From Streptomyces lydicus (GTDB lineage Bacteria > Actinomycetota > Actinomycetes > Streptomycetales > Streptomycetaceae): a stretch of DNA of 64,000 bases. The notes beneath the pieces were generated by a model. That model was given only the letters and a program-made list of their open reading frames with translations, searched no databases and was not told the DNA's origin. The stretch covers positions 62,001-126,000 of the forward strand of contig NZ_JNZA01000040.1 of assembly GCF_000717345.1 (NCBI RefSeq), in the 5' to 3' direction. Shown one piece after another: positions 1 through 9,305 of the stretch (its first letter is position 1; each line of letters opens with the position of its first letter). The translations under genes were made by a program, and so were the position numbers.

Positions 1-254
1 ACGGTCTTGTCACGGCGGAACGGGTCCACGCGAGCGGTGGAGAGGTCCGCGCGCAGAGCCATGTCGGACTCGTGAATGGCCTGGAAACCGCGGATCGAGG
101 AGCCGTCGAACGCCAGCTCTTCGGCCGGGTCGAAGACCGCTGCCGGGATCGTGAAGTGCTGCATCACACCCGGCAGGTCGCAGAAACGGACATCGACGAA
201 CTTGACGTCCTCGTCCGCGATGAACTTCTTGGCCTCGTCGGCGTTCTGGAACAT
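1..254 (-). CDS. glnA: Glutamine synthetase type I, N-terminal part (cut by window edge)
   Basis: Makes glutamine from glutamate, ammonia and ATP; the main ammonium-assimilating enzyme in the cytoplasm. Only about the first 84 residues are in the window. They begin [12 protein letters not shown] and contain the beta-grasp stretch [13 protein letters not shown] and the DGSSIRGF motif typical of bacterial GlnA. The ATG at 254 is preceded by a perfect AGGAGG six bases upstream, so the start is firm. The gene lies behind a GlnR-type box (355-393), which fits nitrogen control. The rest of the gene runs off the left edge. Confidence 0.97.
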   Translation of the reverse strand, partial: MFQNADEAKKFIADEDVKFVDVRFCDLPGVMQHFTIPAAVFDPAEELAFDGSSIRGFQAIHESDMALRADLSTARVDPFRRDKT

Positions 255-354
255 CCAACTCCTCCTAGCCCGGTCACCGGTCGGCGGACGCGGGATTGCT
301 ACTCGGAACGCGACCAAGTGCGGTGGCGCGCTCGCCCGACCATAGGCAGGCGGG

Positions 355-393
355 ATTTCCCAAGCATGACCCAATTGTTTCGCCGAGGTTAAC
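355..393 (-). promoter_or_regulatory. GlnR-type binding box upstream of glnA
   Basis: Read on the minus strand, this stretch shows GTTAAC, then GAAAC, GTCAT and GAAAT spaced at about 6 bases. That is the a-b-a-b arrangement of GlnR boxes (gTnAc-n6-GaAAc, repeated) known from Streptomyces nitrogen genes. It sits about 100-140 bases upstream of the glnA start. A possible -10 (TATGGT, 339-344) lies just downstream. The match is by eye; regulation by GlnR is inferred from the family. Confidence 0.75.
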
Positions 394-547
394 CGCCGCG
401 CGGCTGCTCTTATCCCCCAGTGTGCGTCAAAGCGGGACATTGTGAATCGCCCGGTGCGGCACTCCGTCCCTTGCTGTCGCGGTGCCGTCCGGGCCCCGCC
501 GCCGACCTCCCCGCGGGGAACGTATGCGGTCGCAGTACCGTGGTCGG

Positions 548-1015
548 GTGGACAACAGGCAAGCAATCGGATCGTGGATCTCCGGGCCCCGCGCGGCAGC
601 CGAGGACATGGGTGTCGAGTTCGGACACCGCGGGCAGCGGCTCGGGCTGCCGGAGGAGGGGCCGGGCTCGCTCGCCCGCCCCGGACGCCGCTTCGCCGCC
701 CTCTTCATCGACTGGGCGCTGTGCATGCTCATCGCATACGGCCTGCTCAGCGGCGGTAAGGCGCAGTCCGCGAGCAACTGGGCGCTGGTGGTCTTCGCGG
801 TGCTCAGCGTGCTGACGGTCGGCACGGTCGGCTTCACACCGGGCAAGCGGCTGCTCGGCCTGCGGGTGCTCGCCGAGGGCGGCGGCCGGATCTCGCTGCC
901 GCGGGTCGTGCTGCGGACGCTGCTGCTCGTCGTGGTCATCCCGGCCGTCGTCTGGGACCGGGACGGGCGGGGACTGCACGACCGCCTCAGCCGCGCCGTG
1001 CAGGTCCGGATGTAG
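548..1015 (+). CDS. RDD family integral membrane protein
   Basis: A protein of about 155 residues starting at GTG ([10 protein letters not shown]). After a soluble N-terminal 45 residues comes the RDD domain: [14 protein letters not shown] with a first membrane segment, a second segment ([18 protein letters not shown]), the [13 protein letters not shown] motif, and a third hydrophobic stretch before the terminal [16 protein letters not shown] proteins are small transporter-like or accessory membrane proteins; the substrate here is unknown. An upstream in-frame ATG at 524 is possible, but the extra residues look like non-coding arginine-rich sequence. The gene is divergent from glnA and converges on the DUF4191 gene across a strong hairpin. 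Confidence 0.85.
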   Translation: MDNRQAIGSWISGPRAAAEDMGVEFGHRGQRLGLPEEGPGSLARPGRRFAALFIDWALCMLIAYGLLSGGKAQSASNWALVVFAVLSVLTVGTVGFTPGKRLLGLRVLAEGGGRISLPRVVLRTLLLVVVIPAVVWDRDGRGLHDRLSRAVQVRM

Positions 1016-1041
1016 CCACCGCGGAGCCGGAACCGAAACCG

Positions 1042-1086
1042 AAACGGGTGGGCCCGGGACCATGACGGTCCCGGGCCCACCCGTTT
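1042..1086. terminator. Bidirectional terminator, perfect 20-bp stem
   Basis: A perfect 20-bp inverted repeat (arms 1042-1061 and 1067-1086, loop ATGAC) sits between the convergent RDD and DUF4191 genes. Both arms end in AAA/TTT, so it can terminate both transcripts. Confidence 0.85.
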
Positions 1087-1104
1087 GTGTACGAGCCGGC
1101 CGGC

Positions 1105-1815
1105 TCAGCGCGTCTTGCCGCCGCCCTTGGGCATCCGCATGCCCTTCGGCATCGGACCCTTCGGCACCGGCATGTTGCTCATCAGGTCGCCCAGCGCGCG
1201 CAGCCGGTCGTTGACGACGGTGACCTGTGCGCCCGGCAGCACCCGAGGCAGCTTCAGCAGGGTCGTGCGCAGCCGCTTCAGCGGCACCTGGCCCTCGCCG
1301 TCGCCCACCACGATGTCGTGGACGGGGGCGTCCGCGACGGTGCGCGCCATCCGCTTCTTCTCCGCGGCCAGCAGGCCGCGCAGACGGTTCGGATTGCCCT
1401 CGCCGACCAGCACGATGCCGGCCTTGCCGACGGCGCGGTGCACCACGTCCTGGCTGCGGTTCATGGCCACCGCCGGGGTCACGGTCCAGCCGCGCCCGAC
1501 GTTGTCCAGCACGGCCGCCGCCGCACCGGGCTGGCCCTCCATCTGCCCGAAGGCAGCTCGCTCGGCGCGCCGTCCGAAGACGATCGCCATCGCGAGGAAG
1601 GCCAGGACGAAGCCCAGGATCCCCGCGTAGATGGGGTGGCCGATCACGAAGCCGATGGCAAGGAGAACGCCGAATACGACGATGCCTACGCCAGCGACGA
1701 CAAGACCGACCTTGGAGTCGACCCGACGGGTCATCTTGTAGGTCAGGGCGATCTGCTTCAGTCGCCCGGAGTTCTCAGCGCCGGCAGCGCCGTCTGAGTT
1801 TGCCTTCCTCGCCAT
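1105..1815 (-). CDS. DUF4191 domain membrane protein
   Basis: A 236-residue conserved actinobacterial protein of unknown function. Two adjacent membrane segments (about residues 37-85) follow a basic cytoplasmic N-terminus. A soluble C-terminal domain follows and ends in a Met/Pro/Lys/Gly-rich tail (MPVPKGPMPKGMRMPKGG). In Streptomyces this gene sits beside lipA, as here. The neighbourhood suggests but does not prove a link with lipoate metabolism. The ATG at 1815 was taken because the codons from there on keep coding character. Confidence 0.85.
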   Translation of the reverse strand: MARKANSDGAAGAENSGRLKQIALTYKMTRRVDSKVGLVVAGVGIVVFGVLLAIGFVIGHPIYAGILGFVLAFLAMAIVFGRRAERAAFGQMEGQPGAAAAVLDNVGRGWTVTPAVAMNRSQDVVHRAVGKAGIVLVGEGNPNRLRGLLAAEKKRMARTVADAPVHDIVVGDGEGQVPLKRLRTTLLKLPRVLPGAQVTVVNDRLRALGDLMSNMPVPKGPMPKGMRMPKGGGKTR

Positions 1816-1825
1816 ACAGCGAAGT

Positions 1826-2044
1826 TTACGTGGCCTGGGGACGGCTGGTAGCCGCGGCCTCCAGTACGTACTCGGCCTCGTACCGGTCCTTGGCGCGGCG
1901 GCGGTCCTCCAGGACCGAGGTCCAGGCGTTACGGCGGGCGGTGCGCTGCCCGTTGCGCATCAGGACGGCCTCGACGGCGCGCAGGGCACCGGCGACGGAC
2001 GGACGGGAGAGGGCGGGGGTGGCGCGGAGCGGCGCGGCCTGCAT
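1826..2044 (-). CDS. Small conserved hypothetical protein
   Basis: A 72-residue protein of unknown function starting MQAAPLRATPALS, with a charged C-terminal half (RRNAWTSVLEDRRRAKDRYEAEYVLEAA) that looks helical. It lies 10 bases upstream of the DUF4191 gene on the same strand and is likely co-transcribed. The ATG at 2044 has a GAGGGAG stretch about 9 bases upstream. A longer reading from 2110 or 2116 adds a low-complexity Pro/Ala stretch and is less likely. Confidence 0.7.
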   Translation of the reverse strand: MQAAPLRATPALSRPSVAGALRAVEAVLMRNGQRTARRNAWTSVLEDRRRAKDRYEAEYVLEAAATSRPQAT

Positions 2045-2256
2045 GGTGGGTGACTCCCTCGGGTCGGTCGATGAAACAGGAGGTGGTGCAGGAGCGGTGC
2101 GTGCATCCATCGTCACGGAAAGGTGTTACCAACGGATGACCTGCCGGTCAAACACCAATGAAACGTTGACGCGGCCCGCCACGCCCCCCGTCCGGGGGAG
2201 TGCGGGCCGCGTCTCCCAGCATGTGCCACGTTTCACAAGACGGCGCGCCGGAGAGC

Positions 2257-3207
2257 TCAAACCGCCTGACTGGACGCCTCGACCTCGCGCTTCTGGATCG
2301 CCTGCTGGTAAAGGCGGCCGGCGCGGTAGGAGGAGCGGACCAGCGGACCGGACATGACGCCGGCGTAGCCGATCTCCTCGGCCTCCTCCTTGAGCTCCAC
2401 GAACTCGGCCGGCTTGACCCACCGCTCGATGGGGTGGTGGCGGACCGACGGGCGCAGGTACTGGGTGATCGTGATCAGCTCGCAGCCCGCGTCGTAGAGG
2501 TCCTGCAGCGCCTGGCTGATCTCCTCGCGCTCCTCGCCCATGCCCAGGATGAGGTTGGACTTGGTCACCAGGCCGGCCTCGCGGGCCTTGGTGATGACCT
2601 CCAGCGAGCGCTCGTAGCGGAAGCCGGGGCGGATCCGCTTGAAGATCCGCGGGACCGTCTCCACGTTGTGCGCGAGCACCTCGGGGCGGGAGGAGAAGAC
2701 CTCGGCCAGCTGCTCGGGCACCGCGTTGAAGTCGGGGATCAGCAGCTCGACGCCGGTCTCCGGCATCGTGGCGTGGATCTGCCGGACGGTCTCGGCGTAC
2801 AGCCAGGCGCCGCCGTCCTCCAGGTCGTCGCGCGCGACGCCGGTGATCGTGGCGTACTTCAGGCCCATGGTCTGCACGGACTCGGCGACCCGGCGCGGCT
2901 CGTCGCGGTCCAGCGCCTGCGGCTTGCCGGTGTCGATCTGGCAGAAGTCGCAGCGGCGGGTGCACTGGTCACCGCCGATGAGGAAGGTCGCCTCGCGGTC
3001 CTCCCAGCACTCATAGATGTTGGGACAGCCCGCCTCCTGGCAGACCGTGTGCAGGCCCTCACTCTTGACCAGGCCCTGGAGGTGGTTGTACTCGGGACCC
3101 ATTTTCGCCCGGGTCTTGATCCACTCGGGCTTGCGCTCGATGGGGGTCTGGCTGTTCCGGACCTCCAGGCGCAGCATCTTGCGTCCGTCGGGTGCGACTG
3201 CGGACAC
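2257..3207 (-). CDS. lipA: Lipoyl synthase (radical SAM)
   Basis: Inserts two sulfurs into protein-bound octanoyl groups to make lipoyl cofactor, using an auxiliary 4Fe-4S cluster as sulfur donor. Both cluster motifs are visible: the auxiliary C56-X4-C61-X5-C67 ([13 protein letters not shown]) and the radical-SAM C82-X3-C86-X2-C89 (CTRRCDFC). The C-terminal serine motif ([11 protein letters not shown]) is also present. The start is the GTG at 3207 ([10 protein letters not shown]), with AGAGAGGGG about 8 bases upstream; a start at 3237 would add a non-conserved ten residues. It works after LipB, encoded just upstream on the same strand, and supplies the lipoyl domains of the E2 at 17474-19204. 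Confidence 0.97.
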   Translation of the reverse strand: MSAVAPDGRKMLRLEVRNSQTPIERKPEWIKTRAKMGPEYNHLQGLVKSEGLHTVCQEAGCPNIYECWEDREATFLIGGDQCTRRCDFCQIDTGKPQALDRDEPRRVAESVQTMGLKYATITGVARDDLEDGGAWLYAETVRQIHATMPETGVELLIPDFNAVPEQLAEVFSSRPEVLAHNVETVPRIFKRIRPGFRYERSLEVITKAREAGLVTKSNLILGMGEEREEISQALQDLYDAGCELITITQYLRPSVRHHPIERWVKPAEFVELKEEAEEIGYAGVMSGPLVRSSYRAGRLYQQAIQKREVEASSQAV

Positions 3208-3339
3208 GACCGGCGCCCCTCTCTGCTCACGCGGCATTCGTTTCTGCGGCGTACACCAGGGTACGCCCGTTGATTCGCACGTCTTTACGTGCGTGGCAAC
3301 CCCGGGTGGCAGGGTCGCATTCCCGCACTGCCGTGGTGG

Positions 3340-4155
3340 TCAGACCGCCCGGGGCAGCAGCTCGGCGTTCTCCAGGACATTCCGCAGGTGCTTCTCGACG
3401 ACCGGCAGCACCTCGGCGATGGTCACCTCGCGGCCCAGCTCCCCGGCGAGGGAGGCGACGCCCGCGTCACGGATGCCGCACGGCACGATCTTGTCGAACG
3501 AGGTGTTGTCCGGGTTCACGTTCAGCGCGAAGCCGTGCATCGTGACGCCCTTGGCGACGCGGATGCCGATCGCGGCGAGCTTGCGGTCCTCGCGGCGCTG
3601 GCCGGCGTTGGACGGGGCGTACTCGGGGCCGTTGAGCCGCGGGTCGAACAGCTCGTCCGTCATCCGCGGGTCGAAGTCGAGGTTCAGGCCGCCCAGGGCC
3701 GCCCGCTCCTCCACCGGGTCGCCCAGGACCCACACGCCGCTGCGGCCCTCGACCCGGCTGCCCTCGACGCCGAACTCGGCGCAGACAGCGATCAGCGCCT
3801 CTTCGAGGCGGCGGACGTGCGCGACCACGTCAACCGGGCGCGGCAGCTTCTGGATGGGGTAGCCCACCAGCTGGCCGGGTCCGTGCCAGGTGATCTTCCC
3901 GCCGCGGTCGACGTCGATGACCGGCGTCCCGTCCAGGGGGCGCTCGTCGTCGGTCGTGCGCCGGCCCGCGGTGTACACGGGCAGGTGCTCCAGCAGCAGG
4001 CAGGTGTCGGGGACCTCGTCGGCGAACCGGGCGGCGTGTACCTGGCGCTGCTCCTGCCAGGCCGACTCGTAGTCCACGGCCTCGGCGCCGAAGCCCAGGT
4101 GTACAAAGCGCAGCCCCTCGGGTGCGGGGGTCTCCCCCCGAGAGATCGCAGTCAC
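3340..4155 (-). CDS. lipB: Octanoyl-(acyl carrier protein) transferase
   Basis: Moves octanoate from ACP to the lipoyl-domain lysine, the first step of lipoate synthesis. The 271-residue protein has the substrate-site motif [12 protein letters not shown] (about 90-101), the catalytic lysine in RKLAAIGI (K192) and the acyl-accepting cysteine in IVPCGIRD (C226). The GTG at 4155 is chosen because GAGGAG lies 7 bases upstream; in-frame sequence further upstream is not protein-like. It is followed after about 130 bases by lipA on the same strand. Confidence 0.96.
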   Translation of the reverse strand: MTAISRGETPAPEGLRFVHLGFGAEAVDYESAWQEQRQVHAARFADEVPDTCLLLEHLPVYTAGRRTTDDERPLDGTPVIDVDRGGKITWHGPGQLVGYPIQKLPRPVDVVAHVRRLEEALIAVCAEFGVEGSRVEGRSGVWVLGDPVEERAALGGLNLDFDPRMTDELFDPRLNGPEYAPSNAGQRREDRKLAAIGIRVAKGVTMHGFALNVNPDNTSFDKIVPCGIRDAGVASLAGELGREVTIAEVLPVVEKHLRNVLENAELLPRAV

Positions 4156-4430
4156 GGCAGCTCCTCTTCGAACCTGTGTCGCACATTCAGTGCCCTGGCG
4201 CCCATGCAACTGTACGGCGGCCGGTTCCGTTCCCCTCAGGCGGCCGGTGTACCGGCCACTGTCCGGGTCCCGTCCCTGCTCACACGATCGGATGAACGCG
4301 TGGCCCAGGCGGCGAGAACGGCTCCTGAGGGCCGTTACATTCACGCCGTTCCACAAGGGCGATGAGCATGCCGGACAGGGTCCGCCGAACCCGGCTGCCC
4401 GGCCCGGAAGGCAGGAGACCGGTAAAGCTG

Positions 4431-5888
4431 ATGACGGAACGACCCCCGCACCACACGCCCAACCGCCAGCTCGCCGCGCTCATCGCCGAGGCGGGCTTTT
4501 CCAACGCCGGACTTGCCAGACGGGTGGATCAGCTCGGCCTGGAGCACGGGCTCGACCTCCGTTACGACAAGACGTCGGTGACCCGCTGGCTGCGCGGCCA
4601 GCAACCGCGCGGCACCACCCCCGCGCTGATCGCCGAGGTCTTCACCCGCCGGCTGGGACGCCGGCTGTCCGCCCAGGACCTCGGCCTGGACGCCTGTGCG
4701 CCGGTGTACGCCGGGCTCGAATTCGCCGCCACCCCCAGTGAGGCGGTCGACATCGTCAGCGGGCTGTGGCGCAAGGACTCCGGGAGCCATGCCGAGCTCC
4801 GCAAGATCGCCTTCACCCCGGCCGGGCTCGTGGTGCCCAGCCGGGACTGGCTGATCGGCCGCCCCGACGACCGGGTGGCCCGCGGGGAACCCGCCGGTGA
4901 GGCGGCCGGTCGGGTGCCCGCCCAGGGCGGCCGGGCCGCGGTGCCGCGGCAGCGCCGTACGGACCGGGTCGACCGCGCCGAGGGCTCCCGGGTCACCTCC
5001 GGGGACATCGCCGCGCTGCGCTCGGTCGGCGAACTCTTCCGAGCGCTGGACCACGCCTACGGCGGCGGCCACGCCCGGCAGGCGCTGGTGCGCTACCTGG
5101 AGCACGAGGCCGAGCCCATGCTGCGCGGCACCTACGGGGAGGCCACCGGCCGCCGGCTGTTCGCGGCCGCCGCCGATCTGACCCGGCTGGCGGGCTGGAC
5201 GTCGTACGACATCGCCGCGCACGGACTGGCGCAGCGGTACTTCGTCCAGGCCCTGCGGTTGGCGCAGGCCGCCGGCGACCGGGCGTACGGCTCCTACGTC
5301 CTGGTGACGATGAGCCGGCAGGCCGTCTATCTGGGGCACGGCAGGGAGGCCGTCCAGCTGGCGCGCGTCGCCCAGCAGGGCATCGGCTCCGGCGCCCCGC
5401 CCGCCGTGCAGGCGCTGCTGCACTCCGCGGAGGCGCGCGGACACGGCGTCCTGGGCGAGGTCCGGGCCTGCACGACGGCGCTGGCCCGGGCGGAGCGGGC
5501 GCTGGAGAGCGCGCGCCCCGGCGACGACATCCCGTACTGGGCGCGCTTCTTCGACGAGGCGCAGCTCGCCGACGAGCTGGCGCACTGCCACCGCGACCTC
5601 CAGCAGTACCGTGCGGCCTCGCAGCACGCCGAGCGCTCCCTGCAGCTGCGCGCGGCCGGCTTCGCCCGCAGCCGGCTGTTCTGCCGGGTGGTGCTGGCGA
5701 CCGCGCGGCTGGGCCTGGGCGAGCTGGAGCAGGCGTGCACGCTGGGCGCGGAGGCGGCGCTGCAGGCGTCCGAGATGCGCTCCGCGCGCGCCCATGAGTA
5801 CGTCAGGGAGTTCGAGCGCCGTCTGGAGCCGTACCGCGACGCGGCGGCGGTGCGCGGCTACCGCGAGCGGGTGGCGGCGCTGGGCTGA
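4431..5888 (+). CDS. NsdA-like regulator with TPR-type helical repeats
   Basis: A protein of about 485 residues. The N-terminal part ([22 protein letters not shown]... [13 protein letters not shown]) is an XRE-like helix-turn-helix. It is followed by a long alpha-helical region with TPR-like repeats (for example [22 protein letters not shown] helices and [13 protein letters not shown]). The architecture is that of the Streptomyces NsdA family, negative regulators of sporulation and antibiotic production; orthology to NsdA itself is not claimed. The start is uncertain: ATG 4431 (MTERPPHH) begins the conserved part, while ATG 4362 or 4368 would add about 22 basic residues. It is divergent from lipB. 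Confidence 0.8.
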   Translation: MTERPPHHTPNRQLAALIAEAGFSNAGLARRVDQLGLEHGLDLRYDKTSVTRWLRGQQPRGTTPALIAEVFTRRLGRRLSAQDLGLDACAPVYAGLEFAATPSEAVDIVSGLWRKDSGSHAELRKIAFTPAGLVVPSRDWLIGRPDDRVARGEPAGEAAGRVPAQGGRAAVPRQRRTDRVDRAEGSRVTSGDIAALRSVGELFRALDHAYGGGHARQALVRYLEHEAEPMLRGTYGEATGRRLFAAAADLTRLAGWTSYDIAAHGLAQRYFVQALRLAQAAGDRAYGSYVLVTMSRQAVYLGHGREAVQLARVAQQGIGSGAPPAVQALLHSAEARGHGVLGEVRACTTALARAERALESARPGDDIPYWARFFDEAQLADELAHCHRDLQQYRAASQHAERSLQLRAAGFARSRLFCRVVLATARLGLGELEQACTLGAEAALQASEMRSARAHEYVREFERRLEPYRDAAAVRGYRERVAALG

Positions 5889-5897
5889 CCACGCCCG

Positions 5898-5948
5898 TAC
5901 GACGAAGGGGGGCCCGGCCGCCGCGGCCGGGCCCCCCTTCGTCGTACG
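5898..5948. terminator. Bidirectional terminator, 24-bp stem
   Basis: A perfect inverted repeat (arms 5898-5921 and 5925-5948, 3-base loop) begins ten bases after the regulator's stop and ends five bases before the stop of the convergent oxidoreductase gene. Confidence 0.85.
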
Positions 5949-5952
5949 GCGG

Positions 5953-7257
5953 TCAGGCCGCCGTCCGCAGGGTGTCCGGCTCCGCAGTCAGGGCCGGCAG
6001 GCCGAAGTCCTGGAGCAGGGCGCGGGCGGCCCGGCGCCCGGAGTTGAGCGCGCCCTCCAGTGTGCCGGTGTCGCGGTGGTCGCCGCACACGTAGAGGCCG
6101 GCGAGGACCCGGACCGGGCGCTCCGGGTCGTGCGGCGCCGGCATCGACGGGACCGCGTACGGATCGTGATGGCCGGTCAGCAGCTGCCAGTCGTCGGTGT
6201 GCGCCCCGTAGAGCCGCTCCAGCTGAGGGCGGACGGTCTTGTCGAGGACGGACAGCGGCAGCGCCGCCGCGGCACCGAGCACGGTCGTGGTGATCAGCGA
6301 CCGGCCGGGCGGGGTGCGGGACGGGTCGATCGCGCCGGCGACGTAGCTGTAGGCGACCGGGCCGTCCGTCGGCAGGACCAGCGCGGTGTCGCGGAACGCC
6401 GCGCCGCGCCCCTGGGACGCCGCGCCCGCGGTGTGGTGCAGCACCGTCACGGGATGGAAGGCCGGCACCCGCAGCCCCGGCAGCAGCTGGGCCGCGTCGC
6501 GGGCGCCGGTGGCCACCAGCACCGCCCGGCAGGGGATGGGGCCGTGCTCGGCGGTGCTGACGCCCGTGACGGAGACCGAAGTGACGTGGACCGACGTACG
6601 GACCGTGCCGGGCGGCAGCGCGGCGGCGAGCAGTTCGGGGACCGCCGCGCCGCCCCCACCGGGCAGCCACAGCGGGCCCTGCGCGTACGCCCGCAGTGCG
6701 GCCGCCGCGACACGGCTGGAGCCGCGCAGCTGCGGATCGCACAGCAGCGCGCCCAGCAGCGGCCGCAGGAACGCGTCGTGGGTGCGCGGGGGGAAGGCGG
6801 GGCGGCCCGCCAGGGCGTCGCGGAGGGGGCGGTCGGGCGGTGTGAGGGCGGTGGGGGTGGTGCGGTCGGTGCGGTGATCGGTGTGTGCGGGGAGCCAGCG
6901 GGCGGCGCGCGTGAGGGCGCGCGCCGCAGAAAGTGCGCCCCTAGTGCTCCGGGGAGCGCCGATACGTTGGGCCCGCTGCCCGTTGTGGACGCTCAGGCCG
7001 GGCGCGAACGGACGCGGCGTCAGGTCTTCGAGCCCCGGCGTCCGGCGCAGCTCGGCGGCGGGGACCGCCAGCGGCCGGCCGCAGCGGTCCAGCCGGAAGC
7101 CGTCGAGCCGGTCGGTGACGGACCGGCCGCCGATCCGTTCCGCGGCCTCCAGGACGGTGACCGACACTCCCGCGCCGGTCAGATGGCGGGCCGCGGCGAG
7201 ACCGGCCGGGCCGGCTCCCACGATGACGACGTCCACGGTCGATGCGGTGCGCAGCAC
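5953..7257 (-). CDS. FAD-dependent oxidoreductase (amine-oxidase/phytoene-desaturase type)
   Basis: A 434-residue flavoprotein. The N-terminus has the dinucleotide-binding fold VVIVGAGPAGLAAARHL ending in an acidic residue, then the RIGGRS motif of the amine oxidase/desaturase superfamily. The C-terminal FAD motif is LYVCGDHRDTGTLEGALNSGRRAA. The substrate is unknown. The GTG start at 7257 has GGGAGG five bases upstream. It is the upstream partner of nothing obvious; the epimerase gene lies 264 bases upstream on the same strand. Confidence 0.88.
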   Translation of the reverse strand: MLRTASTVDVVIVGAGPAGLAAARHLTGAGVSVTVLEAAERIGGRSVTDRLDGFRLDRCGRPLAVPAAELRRTPGLEDLTPRPFAPGLSVHNGQRAQRIGAPRSTRGALSAARALTRAARWLPAHTDHRTDRTTPTALTPPDRPLRDALAGRPAFPPRTHDAFLRPLLGALLCDPQLRGSSRVAAAALRAYAQGPLWLPGGGGAAVPELLAAALPPGTVRTSVHVTSVSVTGVSTAEHGPIPCRAVLVATGARDAAQLLPGLRVPAFHPVTVLHHTAGAASQGRGAAFRDTALVLPTDGPVAYSYVAGAIDPSRTPPGRSLITTTVLGAAAALPLSVLDKTVRPQLERLYGAHTDDWQLLTGHHDPYAVPSMPAPHDPERPVRVLAGLYVCGDHRDTGTLEGALNSGRRAARALLQDFGLPALTAEPDTLRTAA

Positions 7258-7521
7258 ATGCCCCTCCCGGAGATCGGACCCAGCGTCGGCGCACCGGACT
7301 CATGCCCGGTGCCGGCGCGCGGGATGCCGAGTGGTGTGTGCGAGGAGGGTAGGGAGGCGGGCGCGCGGGCGACAGGGGGCGACCGGGGCGCGTCGGGGCG
7401 CCTTTGGCCAAAGCTTGCCGGGGGCGCGGCCGTCTACGCCGTCTGGACGGCCGCCCGCCCCTGCTGTCCGCGGCCCGCCGGTCCGGCCGGCGCCACCACC
7501 CGCGGCTACCCGGCGACGCGA

Positions 7522-8406
7522 CTACGCCGCCCGCACCGCTTCGGCGATCCGCGGATGGTCGTAGGCGAACCCCGAGTCCAGCAGCCGCCGCGGGATCACC
7601 CGCTGACTGCCCAGCACGTCACCGGCGAACTCCCCGAGGGCGACCCGCAGCACCGGCTCCGGGACGGTGAAGAGCGTGGGACGGTGCAGTACGCGGCCCA
7701 TGACGGCGGTGACCTCGCGGTTGGTGACCGGCTCCGGAGCCGTGAGGTTGACCGGGCCGGTCAGCTCCGCGGAGTCGACGAGGTGGCGCAGCGCCCTGAT
7801 GTGGTCGTGCAGGGAGATGAAGCTCCAGTACTGGCTGCCGTCGCCGAGCCGCCCGCCCAGGCCGAGCTTGAAGAGGGGGAAGAGCCGGCCCCAGGCACCG
7901 CCGGAACGCGCCACGACGAGCCCGGTGCGGGCGAAGACCGTCCGGATCCCCGCCTCCTCGGCCGGCTTCGCCGCGTTCTCCCAGGCCACGCACACCTCGG
8001 GCAGGAATCCGGAACCGGCCGGCGAGGTCTCGTCCGTCCGCCGGTCACCGGTGTCGCCGTAGTAGCCGATCGCGCTGCCGCTCACCAGGACCCGCGGCGG
8101 GGCGTCCATCGAGGCGAGCGCCGAGGCGAGGGCCCGGGTGCCCAGCACCCGGCTGTCCCGGATCTCCTGCTTGTACGCCGCCGTCCAGCGGTGGTCGCCG
8201 ACCCCGGCGCCGGCCAGGTGCACCACCGCCTCGCAGCCGGCCAGCCCGGCCGTGTCGACCCGCTGCGCCTTGGGGTCCCAGCGCACCTCGTCGGCGGCCG
8301 CGGGCGCCCGCCGTACCAGCCGGACGACGTCGTGGCCGTCCGCGCGCAGGGACCGTACGAGCTCCTTGCCGATGAGTCCGGTCGAGCCGGTGATCGCGAT
8401 CCGCAT
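7522..8406 (-). CDS. TIGR01777-type NAD(P)-dependent epimerase/SulA-like protein
   Basis: A 294-residue extended-SDR-fold protein. It opens with MRIAITGSTGLIGKELV (Rossmann motif TGXXGXXG) and carries the family motifs VVHLAGAGVGDHRW, SAIGYYGDTGDR and the C-terminal DUF1731 part (TVPEPVLRVALGEFAGDVLGS). Proteins of this type (YfcH/SulA-like) have no firmly assigned reaction. The ATG at 8406 begins the Rossmann strand; upstream in-frame residues are not conserved-looking. Monocistronic as far as can be seen. Confidence 0.88.
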   Translation of the reverse strand: MRIAITGSTGLIGKELVRSLRADGHDVVRLVRRAPAAADEVRWDPKAQRVDTAGLAGCEAVVHLAGAGVGDHRWTAAYKQEIRDSRVLGTRALASALASMDAPPRVLVSGSAIGYYGDTGDRRTDETSPAGSGFLPEVCVAWENAAKPAEEAGIRTVFARTGLVVARSGGAWGRLFPLFKLGLGGRLGDGSQYWSFISLHDHIRALRHLVDSAELTGPVNLTAPEPVTNREVTAVMGRVLHRPTLFTVPEPVLRVALGEFAGDVLGSQRVIPRRLLDSGFAYDHPRIAEAVRAA

Positions 8407-8522
8407 GGGCCCATACTGCCCGCAGTGCCGCGCCGGCGGCCGCATACGCCGCCCGGCCGGCCGCCCGCGTGGTCTGAAACGGCCTCAGCCACCGCCGCCG
8501 GGACCGGTGCGCACGGCACCCC

Positions 8523-9041
8523 CTAGGACCGGAAGCGGTCGCAGAGGGTGGGGAAGCGTTCTGTCAGGGTCTCGTCGTCGTCGAAGTCGACATAGGTACC
8601 CAGCGGTTCACGGGGCGGCGGGGGAAGCTGGAGGTCCGGCATCACCCCGCCGGTCATCTGCTCGTACGCCTCGTCGGCCGCGTACCCCAGGTCCTCGGCG
8701 TCGCCGTCCACCGTCTCGTCGAAGTCGTCCAGCAGCTCGGCCAGCTGGTCCGGGTCGTGCAGCGCGCCCTCGAAGATCTCCCGGCCCTGGCCGATCAGCC
8801 AGCAGCGGAAGTAGTCGAAGGCGTCGTCGCTGGCGCCGCCCAGCATCACCGAGGCCGCGGCCCACAGGTCCCAGGTGTACGCACGGTTGTACCGGGCCTC
8901 GAAGTGGCGGGCGAAGTCCACGACGGCGTCCGGGTCGAGCACGAGCAGCCGCTCGACCAGCGCGTCGGCCTGCTCCTCGGGGTCGCCCTCGGCGGCCTCG
9001 CGGGACGCGTCGATCAGCTCCCAGAACTCCGTCTCGTCCAT
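8523..9041 (-). CDS. DUF4240 domain protein
   Basis: A very acidic protein of about 172 residues with the DUF4240 pattern: MDETEFWELIDASREAA, then YTWDLWAAASVMLGGASDDAFDYFRCWLIGQGREIFE and the D-LAELLDD... stretch. The domain is widespread in actinobacteria and its function is unknown. No cysteine pairs or membrane segments are seen. The start is ATG 9041; a GTG directly in front (9044) is equally possible. Confidence 0.85.
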   Translation of the reverse strand: MDETEFWELIDASREAAEGDPEEQADALVERLLVLDPDAVVDFARHFEARYNRAYTWDLWAAASVMLGGASDDAFDYFRCWLIGQGREIFEGALHDPDQLAELLDDFDETVDGDAEDLGYAADEAYEQMTGGVMPDLQLPPPPREPLGTYVDFDDDETLTERFPTLCDRFRS

Positions 9042-9305
9042 CACCGCTCAAGCATCTGCCCTGCCGCCGCGTGCCGCATGCGGAATGCCCCGGATGCGAC
9101 CGTGTCGTTGTCCGGACGGCGGAGGACGGTGGTTGCCCCGGCCCGTGGTGACCGTCCCGCCCGGTGGGTGCCCCCGCCGCCGGTGCTCCGTACCGGTGAT
9201 CCGCCGCTTGTGACCGTCCCAAGAATCACTCGTTGGAAGGCGTGCAACGACCGAACCACGGCGTAGACGGCAAATCCGCCACTTTGTGAAGGGCTGTTCC
9301 AGGCC

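Noticed and set aside
5611..8526. A 971-codon plus-strand frame
   Set aside because: It overlaps the regulator in another frame and two minus-strand enzymes, and gives a glycine/arginine-rich product.
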